DNA of 64,000 bases from Caprella mutica (GCA_947561585.1 CANNZV010000129.1:496001-560000); one strand, 5' to 3'; shown: positions 44,241 through 56,612, numbered from the stretch's first letter. The notes: generated by a model from the letters alone, not told the origin. Made by a program: numbers and translations.

Positions 44241-44739
44241 AAACAGAATAGTATACTACCCCAGTTACATGTATTATTCAAATTTATTCTGGGTAGGCTG
44301 TGACGTCATGTATGTAAACAAGAGGTCACGTCATAGTAAACAGAATTGCTGTGGGTCACGTGGAATAGAGAATTAATATGGCGGCCAACGCGACCGATCT
44401 GACTAATGATCTAATTATCTTGAATAAATCGTCTTCTTCAAGACTAAAAATTTGTTACTATTTTGGGTGTAAAAAGACCAGTAGCAATTTCATCAACAGT
44501 CATTTTATAATTTTCGTCCGTATAACTGTAAAGATTGGATAATAGCATGCGGTAATGTGGAATTAAAAAAAAATATCACCGAAAACGTTATTTAACAAAA
44601 GTTGGGTGTGTTGCAGCCATCTTTTGTGTTTGTACTGTACATACAAACGTACGCACCATTGTTGACATGTGACGTCACAGCCTACCGGGACACGCGTAAT
44701 ATCCCCCCTATAGCTCTGGGATACTATATATTCTCTGTA
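44241..44739 (+). mobile_element. Non-autonomous element with a THAP-domain relic
   Basis: Imperfect inverted ends: AGAATAGTATACTACCCCAG...GGGTAGGCTGTGACGTCAT on the left; the complement of the right end reads AGTATCCCAG...CGGTAGGCTGTGACGTCAC. Between them a plus-strand frame from ATG 44378 (MAANATDLTNDLII) leads to CYYFGCKKTSSN. After a one-base shift it continues FRPYNCKDWIIACGN. The C-x4-C start, the Trp and the spacing are those of a THAP zinc finger, the DNA-binding domain of P-element-type transposases. The catalytic part is missing. Confidence 0.6.
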
Positions 44740-45123
44740 CTGTGATCTATCTCTCTCCCCCCCCCCCATTCTCAAAACAGGTGTTTTAGAAACACATCTG
44801 TTCAGGTGTACCTAACTTGAATGCTGTCATAGGTAGCATTGATAGAAATATCCAAAGATTCCCTTCACCAAATATTTCTTCAGCAACACATTACTTTGTT
44901 GACTGAGATCAAGGAGTAGCTTTTCTTCATCTATGAGCTTTCCACCTAAGTTCATAGATCAACTTTTCTATCAAGCTACTTCTTCAAAATCCCTTAACTT
45001 CAGTTTTCATTCAACATCTGATTTATTATCTTTTGGCGTTGAAGCAATCGTTAGACTTTGTAAAAGAATTTATTTTCCCTATTCCAGTACAATTGTGTGT
45101 TCAGGGCATATTCAGCCCTAAAC

Positions 45124-45188
45124 ACACAGAAGTCGCACACTTGTGTGCCACTTCTGTGTGAACTCACCCGCACTTCCGGGTGAGTTCG
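45124..45188. repeat. Two adjacent hairpins
   Basis: CACAGAAGTCGCACACTTG pairs with the following TGTGCCACTTCTGTG, then GAACTCACCCG-CACTTC-CGGGTGAGTTC forms a second perfect 11-bp stem (45161-45188). Confidence 0.65.
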
Positions 45189-45488
45189 TACACACTAATA
45201 CATTCATTAAAATCGATATTAAGAGAGAACCATAAGGTTTTAAATAATTTAGTTTGTAGTTATAACTAGTTGAATACCTATAGATTCGATTGTGAGTTAG
45301 ACAAATGAGTTAGACTCTACAAATTTTAAAGAAATTCCAGAATTTATTTAATTTAGAGTGGAGAGAACATTTAACGTTAAAGGTTATTGTTTTAATCAAT
45401 GAGGCTAAAGTTTCTTATCATTTTGAGGCAAATCCTTCCATAAAATTAAATGAAACTCATATATATATATATATAATATATTATATAA

Positions 45489-46510
45489 GCAGATAGAATG
45501 TATAACGTGTTTATTGATGTTATAATTGAAAATAGTATTATGCAGAGAATTAAAAAGAGTTATATAGTCCACAGATTAAAACGGTGTGAACTTCAGGCGT
45601 CCCTGACGGTTTAAAAGGCCATTTTAATTTGTCAAAGAGATAAAATAATTAAAAAGGTATAAATCTAGTCCAAACGATAAAACGATGTGAACTTCACGCG
45701 TCCGTGAACGATTTAAAATACCAATTTAATTGTTCTGTCAATAGATAAAAACCAAATGCATTTCGAAGCTTTCTATAGTGCCGCTTCTCTTCAGTGGTTT
45801 AATATATAATGATCTGATACAGATTTATTCTAATGCTAAGCGTTATTTAGCTAAATTTTCTGTAGAGATAAAAAAGTTTACGTGTATCACCTATTGTGGG
45901 AATAATTGTAATTTATTAGTTATATTTTTCTATTTAATTCTGGATTATATTTTTTATAAAGTAGCTTTCTTTATTCCTTCTTTCAAATTCATCTTCGTTA
46001 TTCATTTTATAAACTGGCATAATTTTAAAATTACCTCCACCACATTGATTGATATGTTCAGTTACGAAAAATTGTTTATTTTCTCGGATATGTTGCTTGT
46101 GGAGATTAAATCTAAGGCGGAGATTGGTTGTTTCACCGATATACGTAAATTTACATTTTCCACATTTAATTCCATATATACAAAATTTAGTATTGCAATT
46201 CATATTAAATTTTATTTTAAAATTTATGTATCACCTTCAAGTATATCATTGCAAAGTTGGCATCTTCCTTCTGAACATTTAATAACTTGAGGAAATTGTT
46301 TGTTGCCAAATTTAGCAGTGGTAAGAAGCTGTTTCAGATTTTTTGGTTGTCTTTTAGCATTAATTAATATTTTATTTTCAAATTTACATTTTAGTGAAGG
46401 AATATTTTTTATTTTTTGAAAAACATGTGATGTTGTTTGATAGTTATCATTAATAGTAGGATTGTATGTTGTTATGTATGGTCAATAAACACGTTATACA
46501 TTCTATCTGC
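45489..46510 (-). mobile_element. Penelope-like element remnant between perfect inverted repeats
   Basis: A 29-bp sequence starting GCAGATAGAATGTATAACGT is at 45489-45517 and exactly inverted at 46482-46510. Between them the minus strand carries the C-terminal half of a Penelope-type protein: a linker with a CSEGRCQLCNDILEGD cysteine block (about 46255-46210) and then a GIY-YIG endonuclease. The reverse transcriptase is missing. TATATA-rich flanks continue as the interior of a TTAA-type MITE on both sides (45395-45488 and 46560-46640), so it appears inserted in one. Confidence 0.65.
45934..46470 (-). pseudogene. GIY-YIG endonuclease domain (Penelope-like)
   Basis: Minus-strand frame from 46203 to the stop at 45934 reads YGIKCGKCKFTYIGETTNLR, then an HKQHI...EHINQCGG helix region and an E..RRNKESYFIKN end. 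The YIG triplet, the downstream Arg (R-L-R-F) and the Glu of E-R-R-N-K-E-S are the expected catalytic neighbourhood. The first Tyr of GIY appears as CIYGIKC. The preceding CxxC-type linker in a neighbouring frame (46470-46215) is joined by a frameshift with three stops. The domain is typical of Penelope-like retroelements. Confidence 0.7.
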
Positions 46511-46640
46511 ATATATAATAATACCTCGTACTTTTTGAAATTTGGATATCTGGTATATCATTCTATAAATTATAATATATTATATATATATAGCATATAT
46601 ATAATTCTATATGTTTCTAAAGATTTTCATAATCAAATCC

Positions 46641-48978
46641 CTTTCCTGGAATTTCAAGTTAGACTTGTTCTCAATGCAGCCTAACATCCCCGAACGACCA
46701 TTTACTAGAAGGGGTTTGCTTTCTGTTATTAATTCTATCTTCGATCCTATGGGATTTGCAAGTCCAGTGGTCTTAGAGGGAAAACTTTTGCAGAGGGAAA
46801 TAATCCAAAGCAAAACATCTAAAGCAGATTCCTCTTATGATTGGGACGATGAATTACCAGAGATATTCGAAAGCCGCTGGAGGAAATGGCAGGGGTCTCT
46901 CACACAACTGAAAGAAATAACAGTGCCAAGGTGTTATATCCCAGAGAACTTTGGTGACGTGGCCTTTAGAACTCTTCACGTATTCGCAGATGCTTATAAT
47001 GATGCAATTGGTTACGTTGCGTATCTACATAGCATTAACTCTAGGGACGATGTAAGTGTCTCCTTTGTAATGGGGGACAGTAAGGTTGCACCAAAATCTG
47101 CCTCCTCAATACCCCGGTTGGAACTTTGTGCCGCAGTTGGCGCAGTTCAAGAAGTTGCATTCATAAAAAGGGAATTAAACCTTCCATTTGACGAATCGTA
47201 TTACTACAGCGACAGCGAAGTAACTTTGGCGTACATAAATAAACGAACAAAAAAGGGTTAATAAAATACGTCAGTAGACGCGTCGAAATAATTCACATGT
47301 ATAGTGACCATGCAAAATGGAATTACGTTTCGTCTAGTAACAACCCCACTGATATATCTACTCGTCCTCAAATTGCCTCTTCTCTTATGAATTCAACTTG
47401 GTTAACTGGACCCTCAAAACTACGAGAAGCTTCTCTGGAGGATTTGCCGATTCAAGAAAGGATAAAAATAACTTTGACAGAGATACCAGAGTGTATTGAT
47501 GAATTTGGTAACACACTATTCACTAATGAAGAAAGCGAGGACAGCAGCATAATAGAAATGTTGAACAGAGTAAACAACTGGAGGAAGGCAGTTCGGGTAA
47601 TGCAAAACGTCTTGCAATTTCTACAAAAAATGGTTCACCAAATTCAAAGGAGACTACCTTTATGAATTTGTGGGCGAAAGCAATTGAACTGTTGATAAAG
47701 AATGTACAGATAAATTACTATGGCGATATCATCGCCATCTTGGAGGGCAAAAAAGACCTTTTGCTCTCTCATAAGCTAAACAACCTTTGTCCATTCATCG
47801 ACGAAAAGGGCATTTTAAGAGTAGGTGGGAGATTGAAACAGTCTGACCTTACGATGGAAAAGAAACACCCTATCATTATTCCTGCTCATGCAAGAACGAC
47901 CGAGCTGATAATAAAGCATTACCACTTTAAGTCCGGTCACCAAGGAAATCACATCACACTTGGAGCCATCAGTAACGCTGTTTTTTTTCATTGAAAAAGG
48001 AAAGGCAACCATCAAGATGTTCATAAACGGCTGCGTGATGTGCAGCAAAATGAGAAAATCTCCTGAGGTGCAGTTAATAGCATAATTACCCTCCGAACGA
48101 GTGACACCAACTGCCCAATTCGTGTCGACTGGTATGGATGTGATGGGACCTTTCATCGAACAAGTGGAGGGAAGAAAACATGGGTAGTCGTTTTTACTTG
48201 CCTATCCTCTAGGGCTGTACACATTGAAATGCTGCCCTCACTTGATACAACTGCTATGCAAAACGCAATAAGTAGATTCACATCAACAAGAAGACCATGC
48301 AGTTTAAAAAGAAGTGATCGAGGAACTAACTTTATTTCTGCTAATAAAGAAACCAGCTTGAAACAACTGAGAGATTCATTAGACTCTGTTGGCTGTAAGT
48401 GGATATTTAACCCACCCCATGCCTCTCACTTCAGTGGGGTGTGGGAACGCAAAATAGAACAGATCAGGAGAGCACTAGATTTTTCTCTCATGCAGATGAA
48501 AGGGAAGATTCTTTCTCGTGACGAGCTGCACACGCTCTTGGCTCAAGCTGCATCAATCGTGAACTCTACTCCACTCTACGAAACCTCTTCGGACCCGAAC
48601 GACCCATTACCAATATGTCCTCAGCAAATTTTAACTCTGAGAGGGAATCAGGAGGAAGTCGTTGGAGAGTACACAGAGGAAGACGTTTTACAGTATGGTA
48701 GTAAAAGATGGAGACGCGTAGAATTTCTGATCGAACAGTTTTGGAATAAATTGCAAACGTTCTACATTCAAAAATTGCAGAAGCGACGCAAGTGGACCAA
48801 GAAGAGGAGACCGTTTGAAGAAGGAGACTTCGTGCTGATCATCGACAAGAACATTCCCAGAAAACATCGGCCAGTGGGGGTAATAGAAAAAGCGATGAAA
48901 AGCAATGATGGTGTTGTCAGAAAAGCGAAAATAAGAATGTGTAAATTTGGAAATCTTAAAAGTAGTGCTCCTATCTGA
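46641..48978 (+). pseudogene. BEL/Pao retrotransposon pol, 5'-truncated and frameshifted
   Basis: Plus-strand fragments in order. First, the end of the reverse transcriptase and Pao-type RNase H (46641-47260; RRGLLSVINSIFDPMGF, then HVFADAY with the RNase H Asp, and IPRLELCAAVGAV). Second, a shifted segment (47261-47665; WNYVSSSNNPTDISTR). Third, the integrase zinc-binding part (47662-47995; RVGGRLKQS..., H and C ligands around HYHFKSGHQG and GCVMCSKMR). Fourth, the integrase core (about 48060-48700; GMDVMGPF, SDRGTNF, HFSGVWERKI). Last, a C-terminal DUF5641-like region (WNKLQTFYIQKLQKRRKW; GDFVLIIDKN) to the stop at 48978. At least four frame breaks and no gag, protease or RT palm. A purine tract and possible 3' LTR follow from 49055. 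Plainly dead. Confidence 0.85.
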
Positions 48979-49054
48979 GAAAGACCAATTTCGAGTATTG
49001 TGTTATTAATGGCAGTTGAAAATCTAAGTAAGCATTGAAATGCTTAGCGGGGAG

Positions 49055-49193
49055 TGTGCTGTGCATAATCATTTTCCTATTTTCTCTCAGAGAAATTTTC
49101 GAACCAGTGGGAAATGTTATTCGGCAACACTGCATTCCTCAACTAAAGATTCATTTAGTTTCTGAATCCTGTGAATGTAGGTTGTGCGTTTTC
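49055..49193 (+). mobile_element. Possible start of the BEL/Pao 3' LTR
   Basis: A purine tract AGCGGGGAG (49046-49054) precedes TGTGCTGTGCATAATC, as expected for PPT and LTR start. The segment is interrupted at 49193 by the Copia element and would resume at 52704. The far end is not established; a CAATAAA at 53267 could be its polyadenylation signal. Confidence 0.4.
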
Positions 49194-49529
49194 TGTTAGA
49201 ATTAGGTTAAATAACTGTGGGTTAACAACTTAAGACATGAGTTTATTTAAAGAGTAAATATGTTATTCAATTAGAAGTCTATTGAGAGATGAGTGGAACA
49301 CATCCCTCACAGAGTAATGTAAAGAACCGACTGCCTTCAGAAACTACAAGCAGTGGTATTTAACCCTCGACGGAAGTGTGATCGACTTTAGACCTTACGT
49401 CCGTTTCTCATTAAAAGTAATACATGGTTATTGAAACAATAGGTAATTTGATATAGCTGAGCTAGTCTAACAGGAAATTAATATTAAACATATAACGAGT
49501 GTGTAATACATTTAACTAAAATTTCAACA
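49194..49529 (-). repeat. Copia 3' LTR
   Basis: 336 bp, TG...CA ended, nearly identical to the 5' LTR. The pol stop codon lies 17 bp from its inner edge. Confidence 0.9.
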
Positions 49530-49546
49530 CTCCTCCTCACACGACA

Positions 49547-52117
49547 TTAAATATTTTTCATGCCTATTAATTCAACTAATTTGGTAAATCTATCAATAGG
49601 CAACGGTTTAGTGAATATGTCAGCGATCATAGTTTCGCTGGGGCAATACACAAGTTTAATTGTGTTTGAAGCAACAAGATCTCTAATGTAATGAAATTTA
49701 ATATCAATGTGTTTCGATCTAGGATGATTTTTTGCATTTTTAGCAATACAAATAGCTGACTGATTATCCTCAAACAAAACTATAGGATTCTTATTTGGTA
49801 CGTTAAGATCTAATAGTAATTTATTTAGAAATACAGCTTCTTGGGAGGCTCCAGAGAGGGAAACATATTCAGCTTCAGCTGTTGATAAAGCAACACATGA
49901 CTGTTTCACAGAGCGCCAAGAAATAATGGAATTATTTAACATAAAGCATTGGCCAGAAGTACTTTTCCTATCAACTCTGTTTCCTGCCCAGTCGGCATCA
50001 GAATAACCTATCAACTCAGAATCTTCATTACCATATGTAATGCCAAGATCCGGTGTGCCCTTTAGGTATCTAAATATTCTCTTAATTGCAGACCAGTGCT
50101 TAGTGTTTGGATTGGAACAAAATTTAGAGACATTTCCAACTGCATAAGTTATGTCAGGTCTAGTTTTAGTAGATAGATACAGTAAGGCACCTACAGCTGA
50201 CTGATATTTAGTTTTGTCTACTAGTTCACACTCATCAGTAGTTGGTTCCAAATGGGAATTAACATCAGCAGGGGTTGAAATAGGTTTGCAATTATTGAAT
50301 TCAAATCTATCTAATAACTCATGGACAAATGAAGATTGATTTAGGGCTATTTTATTTTCGTCTTGTACGATTTTTATGCCTAAGAAATAGGATAATTTTC
50401 CTAAGTCTTTCATCTCAAATTTAGCACTTAAATCAATCTTGATTTTAGTCAGATCATCATAGTTCTTACATGCTACAATAATATCATCTACATACACAGA
50501 AATGAAGCATGGAGAGTTATTGATTAATTTAACATATATACAAGAGTCACAAGAGGACTGAATAAAGCCTAAGGATTTAAGATATGCATCCAACGCATCA
50601 TTCCAACATTTGGGTGATTGTTTTAATCCATACATAGATTTATTAAGTTTACATACTAAATCTTCTTTTCCTGGAATAGCATAGCCAGGAGGCTGTCTAA
50701 TATAAACATTTTCTTTAAGATCCCCATTCAAAAAAACGGAATTGACATCCAAATGATGTACAAATAATTTTTGGTTAGCTGCTAAAGATAACATGGTTCG
50801 CACCGATTCAAATCTCACTACAGGAGCAAAAATTTCATCATAGTCGATTCCAGGTCTCTGTAAAAAACCCTGAGCGACTAATCTAGCTTTATATGAAACC
50901 ACTCTACCATCAGATCCCTTTTTTCTTTTAAACACCCATTTAGATTTAATTATATTTAAATCTGAGGTAGGTTTTACGAGTTCAAAAACTTTATGTTTCT
51001 CAAAAGCATTTAATTCCCTCTCCATGGCATGTTTCCATTTAGAGGATTCAGAACCGCTATTAAGAGCCTCAGATACCGACCTAGGTTCGATATTGATATT
51101 CCCATTGACTAATAAACCCTCCTCCTCCTCCTCAAAATGATCATACTCCCAACTACCATATCTAATAGGAGCTCGACAAATTCTAGACGATCGTCTAAGA
51201 TCCTCATTAGGACTGATAGCTGGTACAGGTTGCGCCTCAGGGAGGATTATTGGAGGGTTATCGTCAGGAGGTTGATTCTCAGGTCCAGCAAGTTCTGAAT
51301 CTTCTGAATGGAACACCAGTGGAGAGGTAGGAGTCTCACTCAGTTGAGGGGTCTCAATCTTAGATGAAATTGATTCATCAAAGGTTACATTCCTGGAAAA
51401 GAAGATTATTTTAGATTCAACATCATACATCTTATACCCTTTAGTAACTGTGCCATAGCCAATAAACAGACATTTGATAGCTTTATTTTCTAACTTTGAT
51501 CTTTCCTCTCGAGAAATATGTGCGTACCCTGTGCATCCAAAAACTTTTATGTTGGGTTTTCTAAGATTTAAAGCTTCATATGGAGTTTTATTTACTAAAA
51601 ATGAATTAATGCATCTATTATTTAGATAATTTGCAGTATATAGTGCTTCACCCCAGAATTCCTTATCAATTCCTGAATCAGATAACATACATCTAACTTT
51701 CTCCATAATAGTTCTATTAAATCTTTCAGCTAACCCATTTTGTTCAGGAGTTTTAGGAATGGATTTCTGGTGAATTATACCTTCATTTCGTAAATATGAT
51801 TCAAACTTATTTGAGGTATATTCTCCTCCATTATCTGACTGCAAGGTTTTAATTTTCCTTTCATAAATATTTTCAACCATAGCTTTCCATTCCAAAAACT
51901 TCTAAAACACATCACTCTTATGTGCAATAACATATATCCAGGAGTATCGAGTAGCATGATCAATAAAGGTCAGAAAATATGAATTATTACCCCTGGAAGT
52001 GGGAGTAATTTTCCCACAGACATCTGTGTGGATTAAATCCAGAGGTTTACAATTTTTCTTAATGCTTGTAGAAAAAGGTATTTTATGCATTTTCCCATTA
52101 CAACAGTGTTCACACAC
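49547..52117 (-). pseudogene. Copia pol: integrase, reverse transcriptase, RNase H
   Basis: Minus-strand frame from about 52117 to the stop at 49547, broken only by TAG at 51904-51902 and 5'-truncated. Integrase core: LIHTDVCGKITP (first Asp), LQSDNGGEYTSN (second Asp), KTPEQNGLAERFNR (Glu); then a GKEFWGEALYTANYL-like region (DKEFWGEALYTANYLNNRC). Reverse transcriptase (RVT_2): KARLVAQGF, LDVNSVFLNGDL and the catalytic SVYVDDIIVACKN. RNase H: GYSDADWAGNRVDRKSTSG, SWRSVKQSCVALSTAEAEY, EDNQSAICIAKN and RSKHIDIKFHYIRD, ending near FTKPLP. The hinge between integrase and RT is acidic and Pro-rich. The 3' two-thirds (782 codons) is a clean frame, so decay is recent. Without gag it depends on helpers. 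Confidence 0.9.
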
Positions 52118-52361
52118 GCCTTCTATAGCTTTTAATTTCTATCTATAGATTCTATCTATAGATACTTTTTCGCTAGAGCAATCATTATAATTGACCTCAT
52201 TAGCGCGTTAACACGATATGCTTACGCAAGCGTTTGAGTGATATGTTTCATATAGGTTAACACTTTTTCACTGCACTTCGTTTTTATTACTGTTATAAAC
52301 TTCTAATTTGTTTAAACATAATTTGATTTATAAACTCTTATCGTTCACTGGGCCCATAACC

Positions 52362-52698
52362 TGTTAGAATTAGGTTAAATAACAGTGGGTTAACAACGTT
52401 AAGACATGAGTTTATTTAAAGAGTAAATATGTTATACAATTAGAAGTCTATTGAGAGATGAGTGGAACACATCCCTCACAGAGTAATGTAAAGAACTGAC
52501 TGCCTTCAGAAACTACAAGCAGTGGTATTTAACCCTCGACGGAAGTGTGATCGACTTTAGACCTTACGTCCGTTTCTCATTAAAAGTAATACATGGTTAT
52601 TGAAACAATAGGTAATTTAATATAGCTGAGCTAGTCTAACAGGAAATTATTATTAAACATATAACGAGTGTGTAATACATTTAACTAAAATTTCAACA
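52362..52698 (-). repeat. Copia 5' LTR
   Basis: 337 bp, matching 49194-49529, flanked outside by TTTTC. Confidence 0.9.
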
Positions 52699-52710
52699 TT
52701 TTCTTGATCA

Positions 52711-53170
52711 CCTAGTGGTGCCCGATAATTTATTAGATTTGGAAATTTATTAATTCTTTAAGTTAGCATATATTAGGAAGATTAAAAATAGTAGTAGTTT
52801 TCATACCTTTTTATTTTTTGTATTTATGTTTAAATAGCTTAGCCTAAGAAGACTTTCCAATTTAACTATTTAAACCTTGCGCAAAATTATCCTAATATCA
52901 TTCCATTCCACCCAAGTTCTTATCTATTAGACTTAGTTTACATTTACTATCGTACTTCTTTATTTTCCATGTTTCTATTTATCTGGTAGTCTTCCTCTAT
53001 GAAGTCCCTAGTAATTTCCTAGTTCCTTTTTATTAATTAATCATTATTATAACTCCTTATTTACATTATTTTATCTACTTTAATCTAGCATTTTAAATTA
53101 GTTCCTATCAAACTTTAGCCAATAATTAATTAATTATTATACTTAACCTGCATTTTCGGGCACCACAAGG
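52711..53170. mobile_element. Possible MITE with CCTnGTGGTGCCCGA ends
   Basis: CCTAGTGGTGCCCGA (52711-52725) and CCTTGTGGTGCCCGA (complement of 53156-53170) are 15-bp inverted repeats with one mismatch. AT-rich interior without an ORF. No convincing target duplication, and it may lie inside the BEL/Pao LTR. Confidence 0.45.
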
Positions 53171-53640
53171 TTTAGGATTTGTATTATTTTCTCTTTATCT
53201 AATAGAGAGCTGTTATCGTTAATATTTATTTTCCTATGCTTATTTACAGTCACATAATATATTGTTCAATAAAAATTGCTCTACATTGAAAATTTGAATA
53301 TTTAATTGTTTGGTCTATCCACAATAATTATAATGTAAGTAAAATGCTGTGCTAGTTATTAAAACCGTTATAAATCTTGATTAAACTACCTCATTGGAAT
53401 AGCGTTAAAAAGTTAGTTTAAAATCTTGTAATAATTATTTATTGAAATATGATTTATAGTTATTAAATGCTTTTTATAGTTATTGGAATTTAATGTTTAA
53501 AACTGTAATAGATTTATATAGCTAATTTTTCGTAACTTTGTATTACAGTTACGGGCACTGAGTAAACACCAGAAGAATTGAAAACATTTTCTTCCCCGTT
53601 GAATTATTAGTGGCTCTAGAACCACATGAAATCCTCTGAT
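53171..53640. other. AT-rich sequence, no gene recognised
   Basis: No ORF or known motif beyond CAATAAA (53267). The inverted duplication of the copy A region begins at about 53640. Confidence 0.4.
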
Positions 53641-54207
53641 TATTAGCAAAGATTAATAGTTCAGAACAATAATTAAATAATGAATCAGACAAAGGCTCAA
53701 AATGATAATGAATCCTACTTTAATAGTTCCTATAGAGAAGTTTAGCTTACAACATGGGTCAAAGTTTGAAGGTTGAGACTTTATGTTTCAATTATAAACT
53801 CACAGTTTTAGCACAAACATGAGCAATATGGAGGGAGAAGTACTGCGTTTCTGCTTATGTAGATGCGACAGTACTACATTGTCGTTTATAAGATACCGGA
53901 ACACACCTGTGCTAACTACCTGCATTCAGTAAGCGGTCAATACGCCACACCCGAACAAATCTAATTTAAAATGAATAAATTCACTGAGTAAAAAGGCATA
54001 TCAAAGATCTAGCCCTTACTGAACACGGGGTGCGGACAGAAGCTTCAGACCCCCACTGGATAGAAGCACCCTGACAGAGACCATCTCCTTTATTTAATAA
54101 AAATTAACTGAATTAAAAATAATTTTTATTTTATTTAATATGAGAATTACTCAAATTTTGTATTGAGCATATTTCTCAACAAATGTAAGATGTAAGATAT
54201 TACACAG

Positions 54208-56118
54208 CTACTTAAGGAAACAATCAGCTTCATGATTGTGAGACATCCTTTCGAGCGACTGGTGTCCTGCTACTCTACGGCGAGCAAATAGTCAGAACAT
54301 ACAGGCAACTGCCTAAGAATTTCAATAGAGAGGTGGTGAGAAAATAGTGTCTGAATTCAAATAGATTACACAAATAATATTTATACCAAGTGTTAAAAAT
54401 AATTGAAATTGCTTTCAAAACTTTTAAAATTTTGGTCGCACTACTTATTCCAAAATGTGTGAAAAATATAAAGTTTCAAGTTTCTCACTGATGAATTCTA
54501 ATTAGTTTTGTTTCTAAAAAAAATGGACAGTCTTTGTATCATAGTTGGAAGACAAAATCCGATTTTGGCAAAAAATCTATTTTGAAGCAAAGTAACTGTG
54601 ATAGTTTTACTTGACTCTGAATTGAATTTAACAAAAATATTCAACTTTTAATCTCGTAAAATGTTAATTTAATGGAGTTTTAAACTTATTCAATCATTGA
54701 TATATACAATTTTCCTTCATACTTAAACATAACATTTCTTACTTTTAACTAGTTTGTTGAAATAAGTTGGAATAAAACTATATTTTAGGAAATATTGTTC
54801 AAGAAGGTGCCAGGAGAAAAGAATCCAGGAGGAGTAATCCATACACCAAACCAGCGGGTCCGACCTTTAAAGAGTTCGTACAGTTCATCACTGACTCAAC
54901 TCACAACGATGAGCATTGGAGGCCTTACTTCGACCATTGCTCTCCCTGTTCCATAACTTATGACTTCGTCATCAAGTGAGAAACTTTCACTTTACTCTAA
55001 AATTGAAAAATATTATGTTTATCACTTAGGCTGTAACAGTATTCTTTGAAAATCATTGATCCCGAAAATATTATGCAAACTGATAGAATTGAAGAGTATT
55101 GAATCGTCCTAAACCAGCGATATATAGTACTAGACACCATTTCATTTAGCTTCGTCTCTGATATTCTTGGGTTCTATGATTATTTAAGTATATATTTTTA
55201 CTAAGGTTTATAGACCCTACTTATCACTAACTCTTTACTGTTTTAAGAGGGTAATTTAAACTGAACTGTGAAGGTTTTCGTTTTATGATACGTGCATAAT
55301 GGTTCAGTTGTTCAGATTTTCTCCCCTATTCTTTATGTCGAAAAGACATAAATATTATTCAAAGCTCTAATTAAAAAAAAAACTTCAACGTCATGTTTAA
55401 ATTACCCTCCTGAACATAGAACCATTTCATTTGAGAATACATTTTTTCTGTTAAATTCTTCACTGCATGGTGTCTCATATAGGGTACATATCGAATAATT
55501 GATTTTCAATATCCAAAATTTCAGTCTAAAATGCGCTGCAGAAAAATATATATATTCAAAATAGAAATTGAATTATGTTATGGTAATGGAACATAATTCA
55601 TTCAGTAAAACAATTTCAGTGCAAGTTAAGTTTTTCTATTCAATAACTATTTGTTCTTTTTGAATATTCTTAAAAAATCAACCATCACAATATTATAAAT
55701 GAATCACGTTATGAAGCTTCAAATAGCTTTGAATTTGAATTGAATTGAATTCATGTCTAAACTTTGTCATTTTTCCAGATTCGAAAACCTGCAAGATGAA
55801 TCGAAAAACTTTATTGAGTTCCTGAACAGAACTGGACAGTTGGAAACCCGATGGCACAATAGGGCATCGTCTGGTGTATCAACAAGAGAGATTTCTTGAA
55901 ATTATTTCAAAGAACTGGCAGTTGACCTGATCGAAAAATTACTCTACAAATATGACAATGATTTCAGACTGTACGAATACGAAAGGGATGCTTATGTTAA
56001 GTGTGCCAGTAATTATGTAGATGGAACCAAACTCTCCGTCACTTCATCTCCTCCTATTAACCAAAACCTTTTTTTACCACGTGTTAAGAGGTTCTCACTA
56101 CAAATGGATTTCAGATGA
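54208..56118 (+). pseudogene. Carbohydrate sulfotransferase copy C (3' half, dead)
   Basis: Plus-strand exons equivalent to 5, 6 and 7. Exon 5 (54208-54335) keeps FMIVRHPFERLVSCY, then has lost 43 bases after the 3'-phosphate motif and is out of frame. Exon 6 (54789-54975) has a changed start (NIVQEGARRKESRR) and keeps GPTFKEFVQFI and DEHWRPYFDHCSPCS. Exon 7 (55779-56118) has TGA at the position of a conserved Cys codon (TREIS-stop), with homology continuing beyond. Exons 1-4 and the PAPS 5'-loop are absent. Residues such as SPCSITYDFVIK place it closest to copy A. Confidence 0.88.
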
Positions 56119-56329
56119 GGGGGCAAGACTTGTTGTCTTGAAGTCTGCGACGCTATCCACTCAGCCACCCGGGGCATGATAAAAGTTGAATTACGAATTT
56201 GATTATATGCTTTATGATATAGTTATCATAAATGAACATAATTTAATATTCTATCGATTTTGTATCTTTTTTTAAATATACATGTTAGAAATATGAATAA
56301 TGTTATATGTAGTTATCTATTAAAATTTA

Positions 56330-56612
56330 TCAATACCCACCTAGTTAATTATTAATTTTCATCCATACATACCTAGTAACATAGTAGTGTTTATCAATAC
56401 CTACCTAGTTACTTACTAGTCTTTATCAATACCAACCTAGTTACATATTAGTCTTTATCAATTAAATAACTACCTAGTTACATACTAGTTTTTATCAATT
56501 AAATAGCTACCTAGTTACCTACCAGTGTTTATCAATACCTTATCAGGTACTTACAAGTTTTTATTAATACCTACCTAGTTAGCGACTACTGTTCATTAAC
56601 ACCTACCTTTAG
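56330..56612. repeat. Degenerate tandem repeat, inverted copy
   Basis: Units of TACCTAGTTACTTACTAGT then CTTTATCAATACC; counterpart of 9070-9335 on the opposite strand. Confidence 0.7.

Larger units (their letters stand above)
49194..52698 (-). mobile_element. Copia-type LTR retrotransposon, internally deleted
   Basis: A 3.5-kb minus-strand element. The 3' LTR is 49194-49529 and the 5' LTR 52362-52698; both start TGTTGAAATTTTAG and end TCTAACA on the element strand. By eye they differ at about six or seven positions in 336. A perfect 5-bp target duplication TTTTC flanks it (49189-49193, 52699-52703). Next to the 5' LTR is GTTATGGGCCCAG (complement of 52348-52360), a Copia-style tRNA primer site. 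Gag, protease and the integrase start are missing between about 52117 and the primer site. Pol is open except for one TAG. Confidence 0.92.

Noticed and set aside
52711..53170. hAT or LTR-primer interpretation of the GTGGTGCCCGA ends
   Set aside because: No 8-bp duplication found, and the tRNA match is too short to call a primer site; kept only as an uncertain MITE.
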